Below, piece after piece: positions 34,618-43,772 of a stretch of DNA of 64,000 nucleotides. The stretch spans positions 124,001 to 188,000 of the forward strand of contig CAKSTL010000002.1 in assembly GCA_934500875.1 (NCBI GenBank), in the 5' to 3' direction. Numbering within the stretch: the stretch's first letter is position 1; every line of letters begins with the position of its first letter. The position numbers and the translations under genes were made by a program. Below the pieces are notes generated by a model. The model made no database searches and was not told the DNA's origin. It was given only the letters and a program-made list of their open reading frames with translations. The stretch comes from an uncultured Clostridia bacterium. Its GTDB lineage: Bacteria; Bacillota; Clostridia; UMGS1810.

Positions 34618-35574
34618 TTAGATAAACAGTGTGCTGATTGACGTTTCTTCATAAACCTTGTCAATAGCCTCGCCGAAGATGGGGGCAACAGAAAGGGTTT
34701 TGATTTTGTCAATTTTCTTCTCGCCCGAAAGAGCGATTGTATCAAGCATAACAAGCTTTTCAATGCACGAATTTTTAATTCTTTCGATAGCGGGACCTGA
34801 CAAAACGCCGTGTGTGCAGCAGGCGTAAACCTTTTTTGCGCCTCTGTCTATAAGGGCCTGAGCGCCGTTTGTGATTGTGCCGGCGGTGTCAATCATATCG
34901 TCCACAAGAATTGCCGTTTTGCCTTTGATATCGCCGATTATGTTCATAACCTCCGAAACGTTTGCCTTGGGACGGCGCTTGTCGATTATTGCAATGGGAG
35001 CGTCAAGACGCTGCGCAAAATTTCTTGCTCTTGTAACGCTGCCAAGGTCGGGCGATACAACAACGAGATTATCTATGATATCTTTCATTTCTTCTCTGAA
35101 ATACTTTGCAAGCACCGGAACGCCGAGAAGATGGTCAACGGGAACATTGAAAAATCCCTGAATCTGAGGAGCGTGCAAATCCATTGTAAGAACTCTGTCC
35201 GCACCGGCGGTTGCGATAAGGTCGGCAACAAGCTTTGCCGAAATCGGGTCTCTCGCCTTTGCCTTTCTGTCCTGTCTTGCATAGCCGAAATAGGGCATAA
35301 CTGCGGTAATTCTTCCTGCTGACGCACGCTTGAAAGCGTCAATCATAATAAGAAGCTCCATAAGGTTATCGTTTACGGGGTCGCACGTGGACTGAACCAC
35401 GAAAACGTCAGAGCCTCGGACTGTTTCGTTAATGTTAACGTAAATTTCACCGTCCGAAAACTTGCCTACCTGAGCGTCGCCCAGCGAAACGCCGAGGTGC
35501 TCGGCGATTTTTTTTGCCAAATCGCTGCTTGCGTTGGCAGTAAAGATTTTAATGTTCTTACCGTGTGATATCAT
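34618..35574 (-). CDS. prs: Ribose-phosphate pyrophosphokinase
   Basis: 318 residues, class I PRPP synthetase. Makes PRPP from ribose-5-phosphate and ATP (EC 2.7.6.1), the entry substrate of the purine operon that starts 1.9 kb away on the opposite strand. Motifs: FSDGEIYVNI, DLHAPQIQGFFNVPVDHL, and the PRPP-binding loop AILVDDMIDTAGT. Ribosome site AAGGAG. Sits 29 bp after glmU, probably in one transcript. Confidence 0.98.
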   Translation of the reverse strand: MISHGKNIKIFTANASSDLAKKIAEHLGVSLGDAQVGKFSDGEIYVNINETVRGSDVFVVQSTCDPVNDNLMELLIMIDAFKRASAGRITAVMPYFGYARQDRKAKARDPISAKLVADLIATAGADRVLTMDLHAPQIQGFFNVPVDHLLGVPVLAKYFREEMKDIIDNLVVVSPDLGSVTRARNFAQRLDAPIAIIDKRRPKANVSEVMNIIGDIKGKTAILVDDMIDTAGTITNGAQALIDRGAKKVYACCTHGVLSGPAIERIKNSCIEKLVMLDTIALSGEKKIDKIKTLSVAPIFGEAIDKVYEETSISTLFI

Positions 35575-35603
35575 TGTTTTACTCCTTCGTATATATTTAC
35601 TTT

Positions 35604-36959
35604 TTATTTGTGCCAGTTTTTCTTCACCGTCTGACGGCTTCTTGCAATGGCAAGTGCATTTTCGTCAACGTCGTCGGTTATTGTGGAGCCTGCCGCAATA
35701 AATGCGTTTTTCTTTACGGTGACGGGCGCAACAAGGTTTGTGTTGCAGCCGATAAATGCGTCGTCCTCTATAACTGTGCGGAACTTGTTTTTGCCGTCAT
35801 AGTTTACGGTTATTGTTCCGCAGCCGAAGTTTATGTTTTTGCCCACGTCGCTGTCGCCGATATAGGTAAGGTGCGAAACCTTGGTGCCGCAGCCGATATT
35901 TGAATTTTTAACCTCAACAAAATCGCCGATTTTAACGTGATTTCCTATATTTGCCTTGGGTCTTAAATATGCGAACGGACCTACTGTTGTGTCATCTCCG
36001 ACAAAAGCGCCGTTTGCAACCGAATTTAAGAACGTTACGCCGTTTCCGATTATTGTATCGGTCAGCACGCTGTTGGGGCCTATTTCGCAAAAAGAGCCGA
36101 TTTTGCAATTTCCTCTTATATTTGTGTTCGGATAAATTACGGTATCGCTTCCTATAACAGCCTCATCATCAATATAAGTTGTTTCGGGGTCAATTATTGT
36201 AACGCCGTTTACAAGATGTTTTTTGACAATTTCGGCATTTTTGATTTTTTGCGCGTTTGCAAGGTCGATTCTGTTGTTCACGCCGAGAATTTCGTTTGCG
36301 TCATCTGCGGTATAGGCAAAAACCTTTTTGCCCTCGCTTTTTAAAACCGAGATGGTATCGGTAAGGTAATATTCGCCCTGCGCATTATCGTTTTTGATTT
36401 TTGAAAGGGCGTCAAAAAGATATTCCGATTCAAAACAGTACATTCCCGAATTTACTTCGTTTACCTTTTTTTCATCCTCCGACGCATCCTTTTCTTCAAC
36501 AATCTTTAAAAGAGCGCCGTCTTTGTCCTTTATAATTCTGCCGTAGCCGAAGGGGTTATCGAGTTTTGCCGAAACAACGGTTGCGCACGAGCCGCTTTTT
36601 TTGTGAAAATCAACAACGCTGCGTATAAGGCCCTCGCTGATTAACGGAGCGTCGCCGCAAAGCACCATTACGGTTGTGCCGGTGCCTTCAAAATGAGGCT
36701 GCGCCATCATAACTGCGTGACCCGTTCCTTTCATTTCGTTTTGCTCGGAATAAAGAACGCTGTCACCGAAAAATTCCATAACCTGTTCTTTTTTATGGCC
36801 GACAACCATAACTTCTTTTTCGCAGCCTGCGTCATCAAGCTTATCCTTTACCCATTTTGCAAGCGGTTTTCCGCTTATTTTGTGCATAACCTTGCATATG
36901 TCGGAGTTCATTCTCTTGCCCTGACCCGCCGCAAGGATTACAGCTGAAAATTTATTCAA
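35604..36959 (-). CDS. glmU: Bifunctional GlcN-1-P acetyltransferase / GlcNAc-1-P uridyltransferase
   Basis: 451 residues. Makes UDP-GlcNAc, the precursor for peptidoglycan and wall polymers. The N-terminal nucleotidyltransferase shows LAAGQGKRMNSD and VLCGDAPLI; the C-terminal left-handed beta-helix acetyltransferase shows hexapeptide repeats and YIGDSDVG, NFGCGTITVNYDG. The start appears to be TTG 36959 with AAGGA upstream. First gene of the glmU-prs-pth-mfd block, with its own promoter. Confidence 0.97.
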   Translation of the reverse strand: MNKFSAVILAAGQGKRMNSDICKVMHKISGKPLAKWVKDKLDDAGCEKEVMVVGHKKEQVMEFFGDSVLYSEQNEMKGTGHAVMMAQPHFEGTGTTVMVLCGDAPLISEGLIRSVVDFHKKSGSCATVVSAKLDNPFGYGRIIKDKDGALLKIVEEKDASEDEKKVNEVNSGMYCFESEYLFDALSKIKNDNAQGEYYLTDTISVLKSEGKKVFAYTADDANEILGVNNRIDLANAQKIKNAEIVKKHLVNGVTIIDPETTYIDDEAVIGSDTVIYPNTNIRGNCKIGSFCEIGPNSVLTDTIIGNGVTFLNSVANGAFVGDDTTVGPFAYLRPKANIGNHVKIGDFVEVKNSNIGCGTKVSHLTYIGDSDVGKNINFGCGTITVNYDGKNKFRTVIEDDAFIGCNTNLVAPVTVKKNAFIAAGSTITDDVDENALAIARSRQTVKKNWHK

Positions 36960-36997
36960 ACAATCACGTCCTTAATTGTTTTTAAACATACAATATA

Positions 36998-37026
36998 ATT
37001 ATATTGTTTTTTTACATAATTTTCAA
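36998..37026 (-). promoter_or_regulatory. Promoter of the glmU block
   Basis: On the minus strand TTGAAA, 17-bp spacer, TATAAT, about 40 bp before the glmU start. The -10 lies in the palindrome CAATATAATTATATTG. The AT-rich stretch from here to the purE promoter (37027-37218) shows no gene or clear structure. Confidence 0.75.
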
Positions 37027-37218
37027 TAGTTTTTTACAAATTTTTTTGGTAATACTACAAAATACTGCAAAATTCGCCCGTGTTTTGTGCAATATTTATA
37101 TAATAGTTATTTATGTAAAATTTTATCTTATGATGACTATGGTGATTTTGACCAATAAAAGATGTTTTTTATGCAATATTTTGTCCTAAAATTTTAAAAA
37201 TTATAACGGCTTTATAAC

Positions 37219-37247
37219 TTGACTTTTTTCGGCATATAATTTATAAT
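37219..37247 (+). promoter_or_regulatory. Promoter of the purine operon
   Basis: TTGACT, 17-bp spacer, TATAAT, about 37 bp before the ZTP aptamer. A small hairpin (GTAATATT/AATATTAC, 37258-37278) lies at the very start of the leader. Confidence 0.85.
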
Positions 37248-37283
37248 AGCATATGTAGGTAATATTTAAAAATATTACGAGCA

Positions 37284-37377
37284 AAGGGTTTTTGCGACTG
37301 ACGGAACGTTATTTTTTATAGCGGTGGAATACCACAAGGGAGCAAAAGCTTATAAAGCCGACCGTCTGGGCAGTCCT
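37284..37377 (+). ncRNA. ZTP (pfl) riboswitch controlling the purine operon
   Basis: Recognised by its conserved blocks in order: GCGACTGACGGAAC, then the hairpin GTGGAATACCAC with AAGGGAGC after it, then GCCGACCGTCTGGGCA. The outer helix is visible as GGTTTTTGC (37288-37296) with GCAAAAGCT (37342-37350). The class senses ZTP/ZMP (AICAR nucleotide), which builds up when 10-formyl-THF is short, and turns expression on. The 3' conserved block overlaps the 5' arm of the terminator that follows, so ligand binding and termination are mutually exclusive. Confidence 0.92.
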
Positions 37378-37420
37378 ATAAATATATAATGTGTTTACAG
37401 GGCTGTCCTTATACTTTTTT
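37368..37420 (+). terminator. ZTP-riboswitch expression platform (intrinsic terminator)
   Basis: GGGCAGTCCT pairs with AGGGCTGTCC (two G-U pairs) across a long loop, followed by TTATACTTTTTT. The 5' arm reuses the TGGGCA end of the aptamer. The purE ribosome site (AGGAGGG) begins directly after the T-run. Confidence 0.85.
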
Positions 37421-37433
37421 AGGAGGGTTCAAT

Positions 37434-37928
37434 TTGAAAAAAATAGGCATTATTATGGGAAGCGACTCTGACCTTTGCGTTGTTGAGGACGCAATAAATA
37501 CGCTTAAAAAATTTGAGGTACCGTATTTTGTGCATATATATTCTGCGCACAGAACGCCGGAGGAGGCGGCAAGGTTTTCAAAAAACGCACGCAAAGAGGG
37601 TTTCGGCGCAATAATCTGCGCAGCCGGAAAGGCGGCTCACCTTGCAGGGGCAATTGCCGCAAACACAACCGTCCCGGTAATAGGAATACCTGTAAAATCC
37701 TCTGCAACGGGCGGTATGGACGCACTTTTATCCACGGTGCAGATGCCGGGCGGAATACCGGTTGCAACCGTTGCGATTGACGGTGCAAAAAATGCGGCGC
37801 TTCTGGCAATTGAAATTCTTTCGGTTTCGGACGATACTCTTGCCGAAAAGCTTGATAAGGAAAGAATTTGCAGCAAAGAGGCAGTGCTTGAAAAAAACAG
37901 GGCGATTGAAGAAAAATTTAACCGCTGA
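37434..37928 (+). CDS. purE: 5-(carboxyamino)imidazole ribonucleotide mutase
   Basis: 164 residues from TTG 37434, chosen because AGGAGGG lies 6 bp before it; the frame is open further upstream, but that part lies in the terminator. PurE motifs: GIIMGSDSDLCVVEDA, YSAHRTPEEAARF, AGKAAHLAG, LSTVQMPGGIPVATVAID. These resemble class I (N5-CAIR mutase) more than class II AIR carboxylase. Class I normally needs PurK, which is not in this window. First gene of the operon, directly under the ZTP switch. Confidence 0.95.
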   Translation: MKKIGIIMGSDSDLCVVEDAINTLKKFEVPYFVHIYSAHRTPEEAARFSKNARKEGFGAIICAAGKAAHLAGAIAANTTVPVIGIPVKSSATGGMDALLSTVQMPGGIPVATVAIDGAKNAALLAIEILSVSDDTLAEKLDKERICSKEAVLEKNRAIEEKFNR

Positions 37929-37996
37929 AGAAAAATTAATCATCAAAAAACGCATATCGTGCGCAAAAATAAATTTTTAAGGAGATGTCGGTAAAA

Positions 37997-38707
37997 ATGG
38001 AAAAAACTGTTCAGCTTTATGAAGGAAAAGCAAAAAAGGTGTTTGCAACGGATGACGAAAATTTGTGCATTGTATCCTACAAGGATGACGCAACGGCATT
38101 TAACGGTCTTAAAAAAGGCACCATTATGGGCAAGGGCGCAATAAACAACCGTGTTACAAACCACCTTATGAAGCTTCTTGAAAAAAACGGTATTCCCACT
38201 CATTTTGTTGAGGAATTATCCGACAGAGAAACGGTTGTAAAAAAGGTTTCTATTGTTCCGCTTGAGGTTATTGTGCGAAACATTGCCGCAGGTTCGCTTG
38301 CAAAAAGGCTCGGACTTTCGGAAGGTGTAAAAATGAGCCGCACGGTTTTGGAATTTTGCTATAAGGACGACGCTCTCGGCGACCCTATGGTTAACGATTA
38401 TCACATTCTTGCAATGGGGTTTGCCACCGAGGACGAATTAAAGCTTATTTCGGACTATTCGCTTAAAATAAACAAAATTTTATCCGACTATCTTAAAGAA
38501 GTTAACATAGAGCTTATTGACTTTAAACTCGAATTCGGAAAAACAAAGGACGGCACCATTGTTCTTGCGGACGAAATTTCGCCCGATACTTGCAGATTCT
38601 GGGATTCAAAAACCGGCGAAAAGCTTGACAAGGACAGATTCCGCCGTGATATGGGCGGCGTTGAGGACGCATACAACGAAATTTTAAAACGTCTTTTGGG
38701 CGAATGA
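37997..38707 (+). CDS. purC: SAICAR synthase
   Basis: 236 residues from ATG 37997 (an in-frame ATG at 37985 abuts the AAGGAG and is too close). Joins CAIR and aspartate (EC 6.3.2.6). Motifs: YEGKAKKVFATDD, FKLEFGKTKDGTIVLADEIS, SPDTCRFWD. Begins 68 bp after purE. Confidence 0.96.
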   Translation: MEKTVQLYEGKAKKVFATDDENLCIVSYKDDATAFNGLKKGTIMGKGAINNRVTNHLMKLLEKNGIPTHFVEELSDRETVVKKVSIVPLEVIVRNIAAGSLAKRLGLSEGVKMSRTVLEFCYKDDALGDPMVNDYHILAMGFATEDELKLISDYSLKINKILSDYLKEVNIELIDFKLEFGKTKDGTIVLADEISPDTCRFWDSKTGEKLDKDRFRRDMGGVEDAYNEILKRLLGE

Positions 38708-38746
38708 TTTTTAAAACAAAAAAGGGATTTTTAACGGGAGATTAAT

Positions 38747-40183
38747 ATGAATAAAATTCACGAGGAATGCGGAGTTTTCGGAGTATTTGCAAAAGAAAAA
38801 ACAAACGTCGCCGCAACTGTTTATTACGGACTTTACGCTTTGCAGCACAGGGGTCAGGAAAGCTGCGGAATTGTTGTAAACGACGACGGAGTTATAAACT
38901 ACTATAAGGACACGGGACTTGTAAACGACGTTTTTACACCTGATATCATCGATAATCTCGGCGAAGGAAATATGGCTGTCGGACACGTCCGCTACGGCAC
39001 AACCGGAACTGACGGACGCCTTAACTGCCAGCCGATTGTTGTAAACCATATAAAAGGAAGAATGGCTCTTGCGCACAACGGAAATCTTGTAAACTCGGCG
39101 GAGCTGAGAGAAAAGCTTGAGCTTGAGGGGTCTATTTTTCATTCCACAAGCGATACCGAGGTTATTTCGTACATTATTACAAAAGAGCGCATTAATTCGC
39201 CCTCCATTGAAGAGGCGTTAAACCGTGCCATGCACAAAATAAAGGGTGCGTATTCGCTGGTTGTTATGTCGCCGTCAAAGCTTATTGCCGCACGTGACGA
39301 AAACGGCTTTAGACCGCTTTGTTACGGCGTTACCGAGGACGGAACATATGTTGTTGCGTCCGAGAGCTGTGCGCTTGACAGCGTGGGCGCAACTCTTGTG
39401 CGTGATATAGAGCCGGGTGAAATTGTGGTGTTTGACAAGGACGGCATACGTTCAATTACCGACCACTGCGGCAAGGTTAAGCCTACAATGTGCATTTTTG
39501 AATACATTTACTTTGCACGTCCCGATTCTGTTATTGAAGGAAAATCGGTGCATATGGCAAGAATCAAGGCGGGCGCCTGCCTTGCAATGGAGCATCCTGT
39601 TGAGGCGGATGTTGTAATAGGCGTTCCCGATTCGGGTCTTGACGCTGCAATAGGATATTCAAGGCAATCGGGCATACCTTACGGAATAGGATTTATAAAA
39701 AACAAATATATCGGAAGAACATTTATATCTCCAGGGCAGAAATCGAGAGAGGACAAGGTAAGAATTAAGCTTAACGTTATTTCCGATACAATAAAAGGAA
39801 AAAGGGTTGTGCTTATAGACGATTCGATTGTAAGAGGCACAACAAGCGCACGCATTGTAAAGCTTTTGCGTGACGCAGGGGCAAGCGAGGTGCATATGCG
39901 TGTTTCGGCGCCTCCGTTTTTAAACCCGTGCTACTACGGAACGGATATAGATTCGAGAGATTCACTTATTGCGTGCCATCATACGGTTGATGAAATTGCG
40001 GATATTATAGGTGTTGACTCGCTCGGATATCTTGACGTAAACCACCTTGATATGCTTGTGGGCGGTCATAACGAAAGCTTTTGTTCGGCTTGCTTTGACG
40101 GCGCTTATCCGACAAACGTTCCTGCCGAAACGGCTAAAAACAGGTTTGAAAATAAAATTAACGAAAAGAGGGATTGTGATTGA
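38747..40183 (+). CDS. purF: Amidophosphoribosyltransferase
   Basis: 478 residues. First committed step of purine synthesis: PRPP plus glutamine to phosphoribosylamine (EC 2.4.2.14). The N-terminal MNKIHEEC looks like the short propeptide before the catalytic Cys (CGVFGVF). Further motifs: HVRYGTTG, PRPP loop VVLIDDSIVRGTTS, and cysteines near the C-terminus (FCSACFDGAYP) consistent with the Fe-S type found in Bacillus. The stop overlaps the purM start (TTGA). Confidence 0.97.
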   Translation: MNKIHEECGVFGVFAKEKTNVAATVYYGLYALQHRGQESCGIVVNDDGVINYYKDTGLVNDVFTPDIIDNLGEGNMAVGHVRYGTTGTDGRLNCQPIVVNHIKGRMALAHNGNLVNSAELREKLELEGSIFHSTSDTEVISYIITKERINSPSIEEALNRAMHKIKGAYSLVVMSPSKLIAARDENGFRPLCYGVTEDGTYVVASESCALDSVGATLVRDIEPGEIVVFDKDGIRSITDHCGKVKPTMCIFEYIYFARPDSVIEGKSVHMARIKAGACLAMEHPVEADVVIGVPDSGLDAAIGYSRQSGIPYGIGFIKNKYIGRTFISPGQKSREDKVRIKLNVISDTIKGKRVVLIDDSIVRGTTSARIVKLLRDAGASEVHMRVSAPPFLNPCYYGTDIDSRDSLIACHHTVDEIADIIGVDSLGYLDVNHLDMLVGGHNESFCSACFDGAYPTNVPAETAKNRFENKINEKRDCD

Positions 40184-41217
40184 AAAGCTTCAGCGAAAGT
40201 TACAAAGCGGCAGGGGTTGACATTACTGCGGGATACGAGGCGGTTAAGCTTATGAAGGAGCATATCGCAAGAACGAAAACAAAGGGCGTTATGTCGCCGA
40301 TAGGCGGTTTTGGCGGTCTTTTCGCTCCCGATTTGAGCGGTATTAAAAATCCTGTTCTTGTAAGCGGTACCGACGGTGTGGGAACAAAGCTTAAAATGGC
40401 TTTTTTGATGGACAGGCACGATACCGTCGGCATTGACTGCGTTGCAATGTGCGTAAACGATATAATATGCTGCGGCGCAAAACCGCTTTTCTTTCTTGAC
40501 TATATTGCGGTTGGAAAAAACGTTCCCGAAAAGGTTGCCGCAATCGTTTCGGGTGTTGCCGAGGGCTGCGTTAGGGCAGGCTGCGCTCTTATAGGCGGCG
40601 AAACGGCGGAAATGCCGGGGTTTTATCCCGAGGACGAATACGATTTGGCGGGATTTTCGGTCGGCGTTGCTGACAGGGATAAAATTATCGACAATACCGC
40701 TGTTAAAGAGGGCGATATTATAATCGGATTAAAATCGTCGGGCGTTCATTCAAACGGTTTTTCGCTTGTAAGAAAAATATTTGACGTTGAAAATAAAGAT
40801 ATAAAATCCGCATGCGGCGCTCTGGACGGAAAATCAATAGGCGAAACGCTTCTTGAGCCTACAAAAATTTATGTAAAAAGTATGTGTGCGCTTTTTGAAA
40901 AGGTTTCGGTAAAGGCGGTTTCACACATAACGGGCGGCGGATTTTACGAAAACATTCCAAGAAGTATTCCCGAAGGATTTTGTGCAAAAATCGAAAGAAA
41001 TGCGCTTTGTATTCTGCCGATTTTTACCCTTTTGCAAAAAGAAGGAAACATACCTGATAGGGATATGTTCAACACCTTCAATATGGGCATAGGAATGAGC
41101 GCTGTCGTTGACAAAAACGACGCTGACAGAGCGCTTGAAATTTTAAAATCAAACGGCGAGGACGCTTATATTATCGGCGAAATTGAAAAGTCGGACGAAA
41201 GCGTGAAAATATGTTAA
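40180..41217 (+). CDS. purM: Phosphoribosylformylglycinamidine cyclo-ligase (AIR synthetase)
   Basis: 345 residues from TTG 40180 overlapping the purF stop. Forms aminoimidazole ribonucleotide (EC 6.3.3.1). Motifs: GGFGGLFAPDL, VSGTDGVGTKLK, GGETAEMPGFY, SGVHSNGFSLVRK, HITGGGFYENIPR. Overlaps purN by 7 bp. Confidence 0.97.
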   Translation: MKSFSESYKAAGVDITAGYEAVKLMKEHIARTKTKGVMSPIGGFGGLFAPDLSGIKNPVLVSGTDGVGTKLKMAFLMDRHDTVGIDCVAMCVNDIICCGAKPLFFLDYIAVGKNVPEKVAAIVSGVAEGCVRAGCALIGGETAEMPGFYPEDEYDLAGFSVGVADRDKIIDNTAVKEGDIIIGLKSSGVHSNGFSLVRKIFDVENKDIKSACGALDGKSIGETLLEPTKIYVKSMCALFEKVSVKAVSHITGGGFYENIPRSIPEGFCAKIERNALCILPIFTLLQKEGNIPDRDMFNTFNMGIGMSAVVDKNDADRALEILKSNGEDAYIIGEIEKSDESVKIC

Positions 41218-41825
41218 AAAATATTGCCGTTCTTGTTTCGGGCGGAGGCACAAACCTTCAGGCGCTGATTGACGCAGAAAAAAGCCGCGTTATAAAATCG
41301 GGAAAAATACGTGCGGTAATTTCAAGCAACCAAGAGGCTTATGCGTTAAAAAGGGCGGAAAATGCAAAAATCAAAACCTTTTGTGTTTCTAAAAAAGAAC
41401 TCGGCTCGCAGCAGAAATTTGAAGAGGAAATAATAAAAATTCTTGAAGAAGAAAAAATCGACCTTATTGTTCTTGCGGGATTTATGTGCATACTTTCGCA
41501 AAATTTTACATCACGCTACAAAAGAAGAATTATAAACGTGCATCCCTCGCTTATTCCGTCGTTTTGCGGCAAAGGCTTTTACGGGCTTAAGGTTCACGAG
41601 GCGGCGCTTGAATACGGCGTTAAGGTGAGCGGCGCAACGGTGCATTTTGTAAATGAAATTCCCGACGGAGGAGAAATTATTTTGCAAAAGGCTGTTAAGG
41701 TTAACAAAAACGACACCCCCGAAAAATTGCAAAAACGCATTATGCAGGAGGCTGAGTGGAAAATTCTTCCCAGAGCGTGCGAAATTGTTTTAAGAGAGCA
41801 GTTAAAAAACGAAAAGGATAAATGA
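41211..41825 (+). CDS. purN: Phosphoribosylglycinamide formyltransferase (10-formyl-THF dependent)
   Basis: 204 residues. Formylates GAR with 10-formyl-THF (EC 2.1.2.2). Motifs: VSGGGTNLQALID, catalytic NVHPSLIPSF followed by GLKVHEAALEYGVKVSG and TVHFVNEIPDGG. The stop overlaps the next start (ATGA). One of the two formyl-THF-using steps in the operon. Confidence 0.97.
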   Translation: MLKNIAVLVSGGGTNLQALIDAEKSRVIKSGKIRAVISSNQEAYALKRAENAKIKTFCVSKKELGSQQKFEEEIIKILEEEKIDLIVLAGFMCILSQNFTSRYKRRIINVHPSLIPSFCGKGFYGLKVHEAALEYGVKVSGATVHFVNEIPDGGEIILQKAVKVNKNDTPEKLQKRIMQEAEWKILPRACEIVLREQLKNEKDK

Positions 41826-42547
41826 GTATGAATATTTATAAAATCAGCAGTATAAAAGAGCTTATAAACGGTAATCCGTATGTCGGCAGAGGAATTGCTG
41901 CCGGCAAAACAAAGAACGGCAAAAAGGCGGCTGTTGCATATTTTATAATGGGCAGAAGCGAAAACAGCCGCAACAGGATTTTTTACACCGAGGGCGATAC
42001 GCTTAAAACACGTGCTTTTGACGAATCAAAGCTTGTTGACCCTTCGCTTATAATTTATTCTCCAATGCGGACGCAAAAAAACAGGCTTATTGTTTCAAAC
42101 GGCGACCAGACCGACACGATTTTTGACTGTCTGTGGTGCGGAAAAACCTTTGAAGAGGCGCTTGAAAGCCGTGAATTTGAGCCTGACGCACCCAATTTTA
42201 CACCGAGGATAAGCGCTGTTTTAAATTTTTCGGACAATGATTTTACTTATAAGATGAGTATTCTTAAAAGCGCCGATGAAAATGGAAGCGCCTGCAACAG
42301 ATTTACATATTCCTATTCGCCCCTGTGCGGTCTGGGGCATTTTATTCATACCTACATCACGGACGGAAACCCCATTCCCACATTTTGCGGCGAGCCTGAA
42401 AGAATTGAAATTCCCGACGACATAGATGAATTTACAAACGAAATCTGGGAAAATCTTGATAAGGAAAACAAAATTTCGCTTTATGTCCGCTACATTGACC
42501 TTGAAACCTTATCGGCGCAAAACCGTCTTATAAACAAAAACAAATAG
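41822..42547 (+). CDS. purO: IMP cyclohydrolase, PurO-type
   Basis: 241 residues (a second ATG at 41828 is possible). Matches the PurO/IMP_cyclohyd family first known from archaea rather than the N-terminal domain of PurH: NPYVGRGIAAGKT, AYFIMGRSENSRNRIF, PSLIIYSPM, NGDQTDTIFD. It should close FAICAR to IMP, the last step of the pathway. It is placed next to a stand-alone AICAR transformylase, so together the two replace bifunctional PurH. Confidence 0.88.
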   Translation: MSMNIYKISSIKELINGNPYVGRGIAAGKTKNGKKAAVAYFIMGRSENSRNRIFYTEGDTLKTRAFDESKLVDPSLIIYSPMRTQKNRLIVSNGDQTDTIFDCLWCGKTFEEALESREFEPDAPNFTPRISAVLNFSDNDFTYKMSILKSADENGSACNRFTYSYSPLCGLGHFIHTYITDGNPIPTFCGEPERIEIPDDIDEFTNEIWENLDKENKISLYVRYIDLETLSAQNRLINKNK

Positions 42548-42553
42548 GAGGAT

Positions 42554-43750
42554 ATGCTTTTAAATATGAAAGAATTTGAATTAAAATACGGCTGCAATCC
42601 CAATCAGAAGCCGGCAAAGGTTTATATGGAAAACAAAAATGACCTTCCGTTTGAGATTTTGAGCGGAAGGCCCGGATACATAAATTTTCTTGACGCTTTC
42701 AACAGCTGGCAGCTGGTGAGCGAAGTAAAAGCGGCGCTTTCAAAAGACTGTGCAGCGTCTTTTAAACACGTTAGCCCCACAAGTGCGGCTTTGGGAAACG
42801 TTTTGAGCGAAAAGCTTAAAAAAGCGTGCTTTGTTGACGATATAGAGGGTCTTGACAATTCAAAAATCGCCTGCGCATACGCACGTGCGAGGGGGACTGA
42901 CAGAATGAGTTCCTTCGGCGATTGGATTGCGCTTTCTTCGCCCTGCGACGAGGTGTGCGCACGTCTTATAAAAAGAGAGGTGTCGGACGGAATTATTGCG
43001 CCGGGCTATACAAAGGAAGCTTTGGAAATTTTAAAGACAAAACGGGGCGGAAACTACAATATTATTAAAATCGACGAAAATTACGTTCCCGAAACAATCG
43101 AGAAAAAACAGGTTTTCGGCGTGACGTTTGAGCAGGGACGAAACAATTTTAAAATTGATTTTGACCTTTTGAAAAACGTTGTCACCGAAAATAAGGATAT
43201 TCCCGATTTTGCGAAAGAAGATTTGATTATTGCGCTTATAACGTTAAAATATACTCAGTCAAACTCTGTGTGCTATGCAAAGGACGGTCAGGCAATCGGC
43301 GTGGGCGCAGGTCAGCAGTCGAGAATACACTGCACACGTCTTGCCGGAAACAAGGCGGATATCTGGCATTTAAGGCAGCACGACAAGGTTTTGAATTTGC
43401 CGTTTCTGCAAAACGTTAAGCGTCCTGACAGGGACAATGCGATTGACATTTACATTTCGTCCGACTATGAGGATATTTTAAAAGACGGTGTATGGCAGAC
43501 GCTTTTTTCGCAAAAGCCCGAGCCTTTCACAAGCGAGGAAAAGAAGGATTATCTTTCAAAAATCGACGGCGTAAGTCTTGGAAGCGACGCATTTTTCCCG
43601 TTCGGCGACAATATTGAGCGTGCTTTTAAGAGCGGTGTAAAATACGTTGCTCAGCCGGGTGGCTCGATACGTGACGACAACGTTATCGGCACGTGCAACA
43701 AATACGGTATGGCAATGGCGTTTACCGGTATGAGATTGTTCCACCATTAA
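42554..43750 (+). CDS. Stand-alone AICAR formyltransferase
   Basis: 398 residues from ATG 42554 (ATG 42566 is also possible; AGGAGG at 42546-42551 is close to the first and far from the second). This is the transformylase half of PurH only: KYGCNPNQKPAKVY, FKHVSPTSAALG, YTQSNSVCYAKDGQ, GVGAGQQSRIHC, DAFFPFGDNIERA. The MGS-like IMP cyclohydrolase half of normal PurH is missing; the preceding PurO-type protein supplies that activity. Uses 10-formyl-THF on AICAR (ZMP), the very metabolite related to the operon's riboswitch ligand. Confidence 0.92.
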   Translation: MLLNMKEFELKYGCNPNQKPAKVYMENKNDLPFEILSGRPGYINFLDAFNSWQLVSEVKAALSKDCAASFKHVSPTSAALGNVLSEKLKKACFVDDIEGLDNSKIACAYARARGTDRMSSFGDWIALSSPCDEVCARLIKREVSDGIIAPGYTKEALEILKTKRGGNYNIIKIDENYVPETIEKKQVFGVTFEQGRNNFKIDFDLLKNVVTENKDIPDFAKEDLIIALITLKYTQSNSVCYAKDGQAIGVGAGQQSRIHCTRLAGNKADIWHLRQHDKVLNLPFLQNVKRPDRDNAIDIYISSDYEDILKDGVWQTLFSQKPEPFTSEEKKDYLSKIDGVSLGSDAFFPFGDNIERAFKSGVKYVAQPGGSIRDDNVIGTCNKYGMAMAFTGMRLFHH

Positions 43751-43772
43751 TATTTAAAAAGGAGAAATTCTT

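Noticed and set aside
37027..37218. Additional small RNA or gene in the glmU-purE gap
   Set aside because: AT-rich with no ribosome-site-linked frame, strong hairpin or well-spaced promoter pair.
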